Source of the DNA: Paracyclopina nana | Taxonomy: Eukaryota > Arthropoda > Copepoda > Cyclopoida > Cyclopettidae | Assembly: GCA_019096065.1 (NCBI GenBank) | Contig: JAGUCH010000002.1 | Span: 9,312,501 to 9,376,500, forward strand | Length of the DNA: 64,000 nt | Direction of reading: 5' to 3' | The notes under the pieces: generated by a model | The model's database searches: none | What the model saw: only the letters and a program-made list of their open reading frames with translations | Told to the model about the DNA's origin: nothing | Program-made: the position numbers and the translations under genes | Part shown: in pieces, positions 23,251-34,957 of the stretch | Layout: each line of letters opens with the position of its first letter | How positions within the stretch are numbered: the stretch's first letter is position 1

Positions 23251-24644
23251 GGCGGCCTCTTCGAAACTGCCAAAGCTTCAATTGAACCCTGTTTGACAAA
23301 GAGGAACAAAGAAAGTGAGACTCCAGACAGTCGCGACTCAATTTCCAGACAGACAGCGTTTTTTCTCGTCAAATGATCGGAGTCAATAGTAAACAAAAAG
23401 CATATGTAAGCAAAGCAGCCACTTACTCATGTCTAGCGTGGAATTTGTGACTCCATCCCCATTTGAGGCCCTTTATGCGGGTCCACACGAATCCTGAGCG
23501 AGGCTGCTGCTGATTATGTGACTGACTGCGAAGATGAAAACAGACCAAGTGCAGCAACAAAATTCATCCGCCTTGCATTAAAAATTGCAGTCTGCAAGCA
23601 AGCCTCAACTCGTTTCAAATCGGGTTGAAACTAAGATTCCATATTCGCATAAGCTTACGCAATGGAAGATACAAGCGTATAAATGCTATTGAATGGTGAC
23701 ATCAATAGAAATTGTGCGAACTACTTTTTGTCTCGAATCGAATCAGCCGTCTGATTTTCTCTGACGGCCGCCGCCGTCTGATGTGACGTCATAATCCCCT
23801 AAGTCAGTCGTCTGGGGGCAAAAATCTCATTATTAATTGGATTGATGGGGTTAAGCAAAGCCTATGTTTAACATACCACGACATTTGCAGCCCTTCCTGC
23901 ATAAAAGACATGCTAAAGTACTGTTTTGAGAAGCTGCAATAGATTTTTGGAGTTTTAGGCTAAAAAAGTAGCGGAACATTACGAGTGAATGCTCGCAACC
24001 TTCCACTGAAGCGCTAAAATTATTTCAGCATGGGAAAAGCATCATTAGAGCGTCGGAGAAGACAAGAAATGGCCACTAATTGTGGCAGACAAAGAAGAAA
24101 TGACATGAGAAGCCAAAAGCCATTTTCTTGTCTTGGCTGCAAATGAGCACGTGCCGTCCGCGTACATATCCTGGCGGTAATGGACATTTCTAGAAAATGT
24201 TTCCGGTCAGTTGGCAAAGTTTTATCTTTGCCGAAGATCTGAAAATAGTATCCAATTTATTGCTGCCGTCGTTGGAAGAAATCTGTGTGTTATTGTCGGA
24301 GTTAACCAAGTTATGGGAAAATGCCCGAGGCCAACGTAGGGTCATCTGTCAATATTCCCCCACCAGAACTTTGGTTCCCGATTCGAGAACGAATGTTACG
24401 CGATTCCTCTAGAGTACATATTCGGTAAAGAATCGTTCTACGATTTTGTCTCGAATAGTCAGTTAATTTGACCAACAGAAATAATCGTTGATGATTATTA
24501 CTCAAATTCTTGGCAAAGAATCTTTAACAAAAATGTCAATAAACATTCTTAGATGATTGTTTCATTATCAATTGATTCATTTTTGTTTTCTCAGCAAACA
24601 TGATTATTTATCATCTTGACTACTCGGGAACAAATAAGGAACTT

Positions 24645-25230
24645 AAAGGTCAATAACTTTTCAACATGTACTCAGTGTGAAAAGTTACTGATTGCTAATG
24701 AACTATTCAAGAGGTTTTGCTCTGTAACTTTTCATTAATGAATACTGCTTGACTATTCAAGAACTATTCAGGAACTTCTATTTCATGAGCTTCTCAATAA
24801 TAAATACTTCTTGATAATTCAAGAACAATTCAAGAACTTTCATTCAGTAACTTTTCAACAATAAATTATGCTTGATTTTTCAAGAATTATTCAGTAAAGT
24901 TCATTTAAGCAACTTTTCAACAGTGAAAGCTTCTTGATAATTTAAGAACTATTCAAGAGCTTATGTTCAGTAACTTCTCAATAATGAATGAAACCTGAAT
25001 ATTCAATTATAATTCAGGAATGTTGATGTCAACAGCTTTTCAAGAATGATTTTTTTCATAGTTCAAGCAAGTTCAAGAACAATTCACAAACTTTTGGTTG
25101 GGAACTAATCAATGTGAATACTTTTTCACAATGTTAAGAGCTATTCATGATTTTTTAATTTCAGTAACCTTTCAATTATGAATGCTTCTTAAGCAGTCAA
25201 GAACTATTCAGTGACATCTGGACTTACAAA
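24645..25230. repeat. Degenerate ~62-bp tandem repeat array (about 9 copies)
   Basis: Units follow the pattern CAGTAACTTTTCAATAATGA...TTCTTGATNATTCAAGAACTATTCAAGAACTT. Most consecutive units are 60-63 nt long and differ at many positions. Further related motifs in the opposite orientation (CCTTGAATAATAACTGAA, TTCCTGAAAAGTTCC) occur at about 25510-25600. Confidence 0.75.
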
Positions 25231-25320
25231 AAATTCAAAGTACTCTAAGAATTTAAGCTAGCTCCATCTATAGCATTTTCGGCACAATATTGTAGCTAAA
25301 AATATTGTAAATAGTAGTGG

Positions 25321-25391
25321 GTCCTCTGTGGTCTAGAGGCAAGGCACTGGATTCCAAAACTGAGGTTCATGGGTTCGAATCCACCATGGGT
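25321..25391 (+). other. tRNA-like (Pol III box A/B) block, probably a pseudogene or SINE head
   Basis: A TGGTCTAGAGG box A-like segment and a perfect-looking box B, GGGTTCGAATCC, are spaced as in a tRNA, with a TTCCAA anticodon-loop-like stretch (Gly-TCC-like). The anticodon and acceptor stems do not pair, so a functional tRNA is unlikely. Confidence 0.4.
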
Positions 25392-28300
25392 AAACTTTCT
25401 TTCTAGCTTTTCTAACTTTCTTTCTTTCACATATAATCCATCATAGTCTAAAGATAGTGAAAGCTTAATCAAAAAGCTAGAAAGCTCCCATAAAAATAAT
25501 TTTTTACAGGTCCTTGAATAATAACTGAAATCAAGTCCTTGAATATTAACTGAATTCAATTCCTGAAAAGTTCCTGAAAAGTTCCTGAATATTCTGGTTG
25601 GAACATACATGAAAGGTTGAGAAAGAATTGTTAACAATTGATAAGGAGAGAATCATTAAATAATCATTGGTTGATTTAAACAATCATTCAAGTGCTAATC
25701 ACTTTCTCAACTCGAAAAAACGTCACCGATTTGATACCGATTCAAAAAATAATCAAGAATGTTAATAGTTCACGAATTATCCTTGATTTTCAACCAAATT
25801 TTCGGGCAAAGTTCTGGTGGGGTCTAAGTGCTTGAAAGCATCTTAGCATGGCATCACCTGCTCCTCGCCGTCGTCGTCGTTACGCTGCTCGTCTTCAGAA
25901 TGCTGCCATTAACTTGATTGAGGATCACAATTACATTTATGCTATTTTCAACGACGACTTCTGCTTCGATCCTCTTCCTGCGTCGAAGAAAAGTTTGTTC
26001 AAAGGCGAGGTAATGATGTAGGGAGAATGGTGTTACACTGTAGACTGAGATTGCAATGTTCCTTGAAAGCTTTCTCGCATCTATCACATTCTCAATGGAA
26101 ACCATTTCTTCATGAGGAGAAACCCATTTTTCCCCTCACTCCATTACCGCGCATCAACGTATAGAGTGTATGCATGCAAAAATATGGCTGCTGAATAATA
26201 ATCATATACGCGCATGCTTGAGAAGTAGCGGTATAGCCTTATGTGCCACGGTCGTCCACATTCAAGGAGTTTGGAAAATTTCTTGGTCGCGAACGTGGAG
26301 ACATCTCGAGAATGTATGGAGAGTGGCTTAATGGACCTGGCGCCAGCCTTGGAAAAGAATATTGCTGCTTATGAAACGGAACTTCTTCCTTGCGCGTTTT
26401 TATTGCCTCTGTAAGAAACCAAACTAGTCATCCTCGCCTCCAATTCTCCCGGCCTAACGGCTTCTTTGCGACGACGATGGACGCTCTATAATAATAAATA
26501 GGAGTTGTGGCGAGTCATGTGGTCAAGATATGAGATAAGCACTCACAATGAATTTCAGTCGTCGTAATAGAAGGTCGGCAAAAAGGAGAAGAGCACCGGA
26601 GAGAGTGCTTTGTGACAACTTGGTCAACGCCCATCCAAAGGGATGATGATGATGATGTGATGGCACCTCGGCACCCAAGTGATTCCAATGTTTGATCTCT
26701 GCAATTACAAGTGGGTTGGACCCGACTACATCTGTCCATAAACTTGTGCCATGTCCTGAGCGTAAAAAGGTTGCTCCTTTTTTAGCATGCCGGCCGAGCA
26801 GCCAGTTGACGGCCAAGTCTTTTTTAAATAAGTTGCAAATTATACAGTCGGTCCAGCAGAAATCCTACTAATGAATATGAGAGAAAATCTCAAGCTTTTA
26901 AAAACGTGAGCTCAGTGATCCGTACATTGCGACTCCTTTGTCGGTGCATCTGTTCATTTTTGAAGGAAAACGCTCTTTATCAATCCGCGTATGGCGGCTC
27001 CCTCCACATCCTCGCTGAAATCATTAGGGATTATTCCATTTGACAAGTTTTATGAGATCCAGTAATAAATAGAGTCAAGTTTAGCATGCTGCATTGTTGT
27101 TCTTTCACGCTCATTCTGCATTTGGAGCCGGGAGTAGTAGATGGCAGTACTTAACATGACCATATGGCTAAAGTTAGCCAAAAGTACAACCCTTCTGCTG
27201 GCAAAATTGATTTGATTTACTCTGTTGACGTGCGGTGCCATATACATCCTCATTACCCGTTATTACCCTGCTGCAGGATGCTTTCAGACACCAGCCGGGC
27301 GACTTTGCATTTTTTTACATTCTGGCCCCTATCGATCCATCGATCAGCCAATAAATGGGCGTTAATTTATGGACTCGACGACAAAATAGGTAGCAGAAGG
27401 AAAGCTTGTGTATGCACTGTTGCGACACGTGATTCCACTCTTCTGGGTAAATAAATATTTAGTTTCCTAATATTTCAAGTGACGTTCCTGGCAAAAGTGG
27501 ACAATTTGCTGGCGTAGAAAATTTCACACAAGTGAATTGATCAAACGGTGTGCGCCATTTCAAGTAGATAGACCTTTGCGCCACATTTTGAGAGGCAGTG
27601 TATATGCTATGTAGTGGTGGTCATGAATCATCATCTCGCTGCAGTAGCAGCCGAAAATGTGCAGAATCACTTTCACCATTAGGAGAGTCTCACATAGAGC
27701 GATTGGAGGAGTTTCACATATTGACCGACCCATGCCACATCCGGGGATGAATTTCACGTCCCATCTTAAAAATTCAAATATGCGTGTGCAGCGGATAATT
27801 AACGACGGCCCCGGGGAAGTCCCAAGGGCCAAATTTGTGTCCTCGGTACACGTGTCCGGCACGCGACTTCATCAGCCAACAATTGTCCCTTTAACCGTAG
27901 GATGAACTAACTTTTTGAATGATGGAGTTGAAAATATCAACCGAGCAAGTCATTCATTTCCATGCTCTTTTCAGCTCCCAATGGAGCAGCGGTTCGCATT
28001 GGAAAACCCGCGTGGGGACCGGCTTCGCCAAGAGCTCTCAGGAAGATTGTCCAATTTCACAGTTTTCCCCGTGGACACGCATGAAGCAGTACATGCAGAT
28101 TGTTGTTTCTGCCATGGGGATTTTTAATCAATGAGCATCATATCGATTGATCACGGCTGTCACAATGCCATTGTGCAAGACTATGGGGCCACTTTGACCG
28201 GAACCTCCAGGGACCCCGGAAACTGACCTCGGAGGGAATGCTGAATGACTTCCCTTTCCGTCCACCATAAAAGCAGTCGAGGACTGTGCGTGTACCTAGT

Positions 28301-31300
28301 TAGTTTCTATTTACGGCTAAGCCAGCCAACCAATGCGGGTTGACCTGCAAAGGCTACGCGCATCTCGGGAGGAGTGGTCATAAATGGCTTCAAAATGGCG
28401 GAAAACACTCAAAAATTTTCAAGCACTAGATAGGAAGAGATAAAAGCTCGCTGCTGGCCGAGTGAGAGAGACAAAACTTCTTCTTCTGCTTTTATGACGA
28501 CTCGAGCCGTGCATTAATCTCAAACGCGATGCTCTCATCTGCCAAACGGCCATTCAAAAACGGCGGTGCACACCTTTAATGGGCAAACGTGGACAATGAT
28601 CGTCCCCAAAAAGAATGAAACATCCGATGATGAATGTTGGGCTTTCTCAATTTGAAATGATATCAGAGCGCGAGCAGCTGCTCACTTTACCACAAGTGCA
28701 CACACACACACACATGCGTACGGTATATGTGCAGTGGTCCTCAATTCGTCATATTGGTTGCGCTTGTCAACCGACTGCTTATTGAAATTCATTGAATGTT
28801 TGCCTAGCCTCCTTTGACTCTGTCATCGCTGCATGTACGGGACTGCTGACTGACGGATTGAATGTTTTAATTTGATTAGCGGATTAGCAGCATAATCCAA
28901 CGCAACTGGCTTTCGTAACAACTGCCGTGATACTTTAGGATTTCCCCGTGTTATTGATGGTGATAACTGGCTGCGTAATCCGCTACCACCACCACACCCA
29001 AAAGATAAACCAACATCGAGCCTACATACATGTAATGGCGATCGTTGGCATATTCGCCAGCTGTTGGGGGAAAAGCCAGCCGCAACTTTCTCCTTTTTTT
29101 CGCGGACAGCTGCGTGCGAGCGTTGCTGGCTTCTTTACGATGACGTGCATTATTGATGCTAATTAGCACGGAGGGAAACTTGGCATTCCCACAAGTATCT
29201 GATGGCCGAAGAAGATCGCTAATAGGTTGTCATCGGGCCGAGTGTTGACGCTCGCGCCAGGAGCTCTTCTCCCGGCTGATTGGAATCTGAAGAGACACGG
29301 CGAGTTTGCCTTTGAAATCGTTTATTTGCACAAGCTCATGCTGGCAGTGCGGTGGGAAAACGGAGCGATTCTCAGGACCACGATGACAGCCGCAAAAACG
29401 CGCGAAATTAGCAAATTGCACGCTCCACGGTCAGCCAAAAGTTACTGCAAAATTTGCAAATTGCAACGCGCAGCTGGGGCGGTGGCAATTAATATGTCCA
29501 TCTTTTGCAACCCCTCCCCTAGCTGCCTTCGTAGCTGGGGTGGCTTTTGTCACAAAATCCGGCAAAAAGGTCCCGCCGCTGATGCCCTTTACTTCCAAGC
29601 CATTGAATTCGAATTCACGCTATTATTACTCTTTCCTACTAAATGGCCAAAGTGCTCCCCGCTGCTGATAGCTAGGGGATATTTTTTATTGACCCCGGTT
29701 TTGAAGCGACGAGATTCGCTCGCAACAGCCCCGATGGAACTTGCCGTAGCAGTAGATGGGGAGATGAGTAGGGCGAAACAAGCCTTTCTTTCTCATGGAA
29801 GCTCGCTTTTTCCTGTTGTGGTTCCCTCGCTTCTGTTTGGCAACATCGAAGGTGTGTCCAATAGAGCGACTGACGTCATGGTCACGTGCGCGCTGGCATT
29901 GCGATTAATCACCCGAGAACTTGACTTTTCATCCTCTCTCGCTGACAAAAAGCTCGATGCGGCAATAACAAATGACAATGCCGCAACGTTCGTTTCCTCA
30001 ACGGCGGCAGATATTTGAGCATCACGTGCCCACCATAATTTATTTGCCAGCGCAGCCTAAACATCGGAGGCTAATTCATCATCATTTTTTCAGTCAATGA
30101 TTTCTGCCCCGTCACGACGGGAACATGCTGAAGTAGGAGCATCAATTGACATTTCATCCCTTAGACAGATGTCGTTCAAAAGCATAGATTTTCGGTTCAC
30201 TGGCTCTCTCTCTCTTATGCGCTCGAGTGTCGCAGCAAATCTGATTTCGATCAACATTTGGCTAAAGCAGCTTTTCTTATAATAGACGGACAGACGGGAA
30301 AAGCACTGGGGAGTAACTAATAGATCCTAATAGGTATTGACAAGATAAAAACCTGGCCCTTTTACTTGCTGCATCTGAATAAATTCTCCCCGGAACGGAG
30401 CTGGCAAGTGAGAGAGAGAGAGAGCAAGCAGTGCGGCAGTAGATTAGTTTGTTAGTTTTAGCACCCAATATAACATTGCCAGCTTGCAGCCAGGAGCACA
30501 TTATTGAGGTCCAAAGAAAATAAACACTGCGTCACTTCCATATCTAACGCAGTACTAGTGCATGTAGAGGAGGGTTAGCTGCTGCTGCTGCTCAGAATTC
30601 AATCACGAGCATGATAGAGTGCTAAATCCGGCGCTTATTACAACCCGCGACTCCCATTCTCTCTATAATAGATCCACGGCAGCGGGGTAAACACTACAAC
30701 GCTTTCCCATTGTGCCTGCTTTTATGACATGCGAGAAGTGTCAACTTTAAAAGTAGATCAAGTAGATTTTCCACTGCACTTTGCTGAACAAACAAAAGCA
30801 CGTTCTCCGCGAGAACCAGCAGAAGCGAGGAAGTAGCAGAACACATGGCCACTTTTCTTCCTATTCCCGGCCGAGACACATCAAAAGGAACGGGAGGCGC
30901 ATACGCGCACCTCGCGTAATTAGCTAATGATAGCGCGAGCACATCTTTCTTTGATCCCACATCTTCTTGAAAGCAGCAGCAGCAGCTAACGAAATTTGCC
31001 CGGAGGCTCGCGAGATAAAGTCGAAAAGTCCCAATTGTTATTTTGACGTGGAATATGTCATTTCATCAAAAAGATTGCGATCGACGTTTTGTCACTTTAA
31101 CGCTGTGCAAAGTTGTCACTTTTCTATAGAGTCTTGGCCCCCGGAGGAAATCGAGGATTTTCCACCATTTGGTTATCTGGCGATGCGATCAAAAAGTCTC
31201 GCTGCTGCTGCACCAACAGTGCAGTGGCCAGAAATGTTGTTGTCGATCATGTCCACCTGGACGGAGTTGAAAAATCGATTTCTTGTCCGACTTCACGTCA

Positions 31301-32978
31301 TTGTCTCTCTACGCACTCATCAGGTTTCATCGGAACGTTTTCGCTTCACGAAAAGGAAGCTGCATCCTTGCTCTTTTTTGAGGTAGTTGCCAAAAGTGGA
31401 CCGACCGGTTTTCATACGTAAACTTGGCATGGCAGAAAATTTAATTACTACCACGCGATAAGTGCGGAATAATCGCGGAATCTTGCACCATCCCTAAAAC
31501 GACCTCCATTAATAAAATGGATCCAGGAGAGGCTTCTGTTGGAAAAAAAGCGACCACTTTGCACAGTGTGAAATTCTAGCGTTGGCAATAATTGTTACAC
31601 CTTCGAGAATGCCTAGCGTAATTTTTATCAGCATGCTCGCTTCTAACATGTTAGATTAGGACGGTAAACAATAACATTAACCAGTTCCCGAGTGACATCT
31701 ATTATTTTGGGCTGAAGCTGAAGGCTCCAACCTGTCCCAGATGAAAAACGAGCGCGGGCCAACGGCCAATAGCCTCGCTGTAGTGCTTGTCAAGCTCCAC
31801 CAGCATTTTTGCTTCGTTAGCTTTTATCATCATTATGAGACAAGCTGGAAGCCAGTTACGGCACAACTTTAGCCGGCCGTTGAAAAAATACTTGTCTAAT
31901 GAGGTTCAAAAGCAAAAAAGCTCCAAACAAAAAGGAGGCTGATTCAATAATGAGAGTGGCCATAACAACAATAATATCGAGCAGTGGGGTACCTAGCTCT
32001 TAGCAGTAGCAGTAATCATAAACGTTGCAAGAACGGCTCTTCGTCAATAAATCTAGATCCATTGGAGCTGTCAGATTTCCACGATTGAGTCGTGAGTCAT
32101 GTTGACATTTCGCATTAGAGCGACCGCATCATCAATACTGCACTGCTCTGCTTGCACTATGGGTGCAAATTGCTCCTTTTGCAAAAATAAAAGCAAAATG
32201 TATCAACATCGGGGAGCGACCCATCAATACCTCTTTTATTAAGAGTAAGGGCCGAGGTATGAAAGGCATGATAATTCATTTGGTGAGTGGACGCTCCTTT
32301 GGGAAACACGCAAGTGTTTTTCTATTGATTAAAATTGGTCACACTCGCCATATGGGAATTGAGTGGTCAGCACAAATCACATATGGGGTGTGGTGAATCA
32401 AGATCATAAATGAGCATGAAAGCATATGCTCGTGTTCTCAGATTTGTGGATTTTGTGAAGTTATGAATGCAGCAGCAACACGATTGCAAAAACAAAAATG
32501 AAAAATCCTCAAATTTTCAGTTTCACCCGAATTCACTCTCGAGATCCTTTGATCCATGGAAAATAGTTATGAGGGCTCAAAACGACTACTTTTTTGGGGC
32601 TACATTTAGCCTGAAATAGCGTTTTAAAAGGGCAATGCATTTCTGATGAATGAAATGTGGATACACAAGCCACTTTCATGGCGACTGAACTGATTTAAAG
32701 ATGGATACTAGAGTTTTAAAATGGTTTCTAAGTGCAGTTTTTAACAAGGCAAGCAACTCAAGTTACAAGCAGAATTAAAGGCATCATGCAACATAAAGCA
32801 TACATCACGCTGGAGAGCGCTAAAGATTTTTACTATTAGCTCCTTGCATCAATGAGCTCATGAGCTTATGGCAATGTCTCAAGGAAAGAAAGGCAGCAAA
32901 AAATGTGATTTCTTCGTATATCTTAACATAAAAGTAAATACTATTCAACAGCTTTCTTATGGCTTCGAATGATAACAA

Positions 32979-33771
32979 GTAATATCTATTTATTTATGTA
33001 AACAATTTATAAAACAAGCTAATAAAATAGCTGAGCAAATTTTGTTAAGCAAAAATCGAGTGGCAACTTTGCGGGCTCGAGCTTGCGAGAGCCAAGTGAT
33101 GCTACGAGATTTTTACTTTGCAAAATGAGCTCAGATTATTTGAAAGCATGTTTTACAATTTGTTTACATGTATATACGATTTTATATGATGGAAAGAAAT
33201 TTTCAAATGTTAATGAAGTTACCAGAGCAGGCAATCTCAACTTAGCATCTGATCCATTACTTTGAAGGCTAGGGGTTGAGAGGTAGTGCAAGAATAGTTG
33301 AAAGTGTTAATCAATCAATTAATAAATGTGCATTTTGAATTTGGCACTTTTTTTAGCTAAAAGATGTTTTAGATCAAGTTTTGTCTGGTTTCTCTGATAG
33401 AGACTCTACTCTTCTACTAAGCTTATCTCAGCTTAGTAGAAGAAAAAAAAGGGAATTCTAACAACATTATTTCTAACTATTTTGGTAGCTCATTCTATAG
33501 AGTGCCGGACTCCTAATCTTGATGTTTAGGGTTCTATCCCCTAATGAGAACAAGGCATTTTTTCTCCTTTTTTCTGGAATGGGATTTACTTCTTGGACAA
33601 TATCATGGTCTCTGGTCAAACAGAGGAGCAATACACCTTGTAAAATACTTTATAATGTGTGTCACTTGATAAAGTAAAACGTCAGGGCTTTTATATATGT
33701 GTAGTTATATGAACTGATACGAATTGGTAAACTGAATTATACATGCGAAAATTGCTTTCCATCATTTAAAA
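32979..33771. repeat. Dispersed ~790-bp repeat, copy A (with degraded tRNA-like block)
   Basis: Nearly the same sequence recurs at 47129-47921 in the same orientation. Shared stretches include AAACAATTTATAAAACAAGC, GCGGGCTCGAGCTTGCGAGA, TACATGCGAAAATTGCTTTCC and many more over the whole length. A tRNA-like block lies at 33477-33548 but is mutated (box B reads GGTTCTATCC). Confidence 0.85.
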
Positions 33772-34957
33772 AGACTCATTGAACCACCTCGCGATATTTT
33801 TAATTACGCACATTTTAACCAAAGTCAGGCAAAAAATAATCACTGTTTCGCAAAGTATTTAAAAAACAAACTTGATCAAAACTGGTTAGACGTACTTACT
33901 GATAAGGATGAAGATCAACTTGCTTCAATTAACGGCCGAAGTCCGAATTAAGGGAAAATTTCTAGGAAGAAGCACATGCATGGGACTCCGTTCAGAGATC
34001 CCATCAGCTACCAACTCTGTCAAAATCCCAATCCAATGCGATATTGCGAATCACTAATGGTTTCAGGTAAACTCAGGCAGTCTTGTCGCTACTCGCTAGT
34101 CAAGTTGGTTGAAAAATTCTTGCTAGAGTCTTGGCTACACGAACCCCCGAAATCTTGTACAATTTAGCCATTTTCAATTTCAATTATTTTGAGCCCTCTC
34201 TGGTAGCTGTTGCTTTTGTTTTCAAGTGAAATGTTCAATCTCATTACTTGTTCATACCCGGAAAAATAATGGTTGGTTGATTTTACCTCAAAACGGTAAA
34301 CAGCAACTCACTTCCAGCTGAGTGCACTCAGGCATCAGCTGACAGCTCAACATTTTTCGGAGAAAGCTTTTACGTTGCACAAAACATGTGGTAAAAAACT
34401 GTAACGCCATAGGAGAATACGAGCGGAAAGCATCAAGTTATGCTTGTTCATCTGTATTGTTTTGGAAGGAAGCGAGGCCGGGATTTTGAGGCTCATCCTT
34501 CATGTGAGGAACAAGCATGGCGTCATCGAGCAATCAATCGGTGGTGGCTTCGAGACGGTGATGATCTTTTTGTATCGCCTACACGTTTGTTAAGTTTTTT
34601 GGCAGTCTTTGCAGGAGAAACGTGTGCATTTGGCTCCGCCTCGGGAATTGTCCCGCCTCCGACCGCCATCAAGAGCAGCCGAAGCAGGTGTGAATTTCGA
34701 TGCGGGATCCGCATCGTCAACCGCCGTTGAACTTGGCTCAACTGAGAGAGGGAGAGAGCAGCAGCGATGAGCGCTCAAATGATCCATGGCCGGTCTGGAG
34801 CTGTTCAAAGTCCTCGTCATCGTCTTGTGCATCAGCAAGGACGACGACGACGACGACGACACCGCCGCCGACCCCGCTGCTGCTCATGTCGAAGCCATTA
34901 CCTAGCTGTCGTCACTCCAAGGAAATCGCTTACTAACAGTGCACGTACTGAAGTTAT

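Larger units (their letters stand above)
24358..25822. mobile_element. 1.46-kb element with terminal inverted repeats and internal 62-bp tandem repeats
   Basis: The same 16-bp sequence, CCCCACCAGAACTTTG, occurs at 24358 and, inverted, at 25807-25822. Between them the DNA is very AT-rich and mostly made of a ~62-bp repeat. No target-site duplication was recognised outside the ends and no transposase ORF is present, so this looks like a non-autonomous DNA element or a fossil of one. Confidence 0.55.
23251..34957. other. 11.7-kb gene-poor region between the BMP receptor and Islet copy 1
   Basis: These two genes are head to head, so the region carries both promoters and probably Islet enhancers. 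Inside it I see the 24358-25822 repeat element, a tRNA-like block (25321-25391), an isolated long open frame near 29227-30018 (see findings), the first copy of a dispersed repeat (32979-33771), and simple repeats such as CA near 28691 and CGA near 34845. No gene with recognisable homology was found. Confidence 0.5.

Noticed and set aside
30967-31421. 139- and 102-codon overlapping ORFs
   Set aside because: They overlap in different frames, have no recognisable domain and lengths expected by chance.
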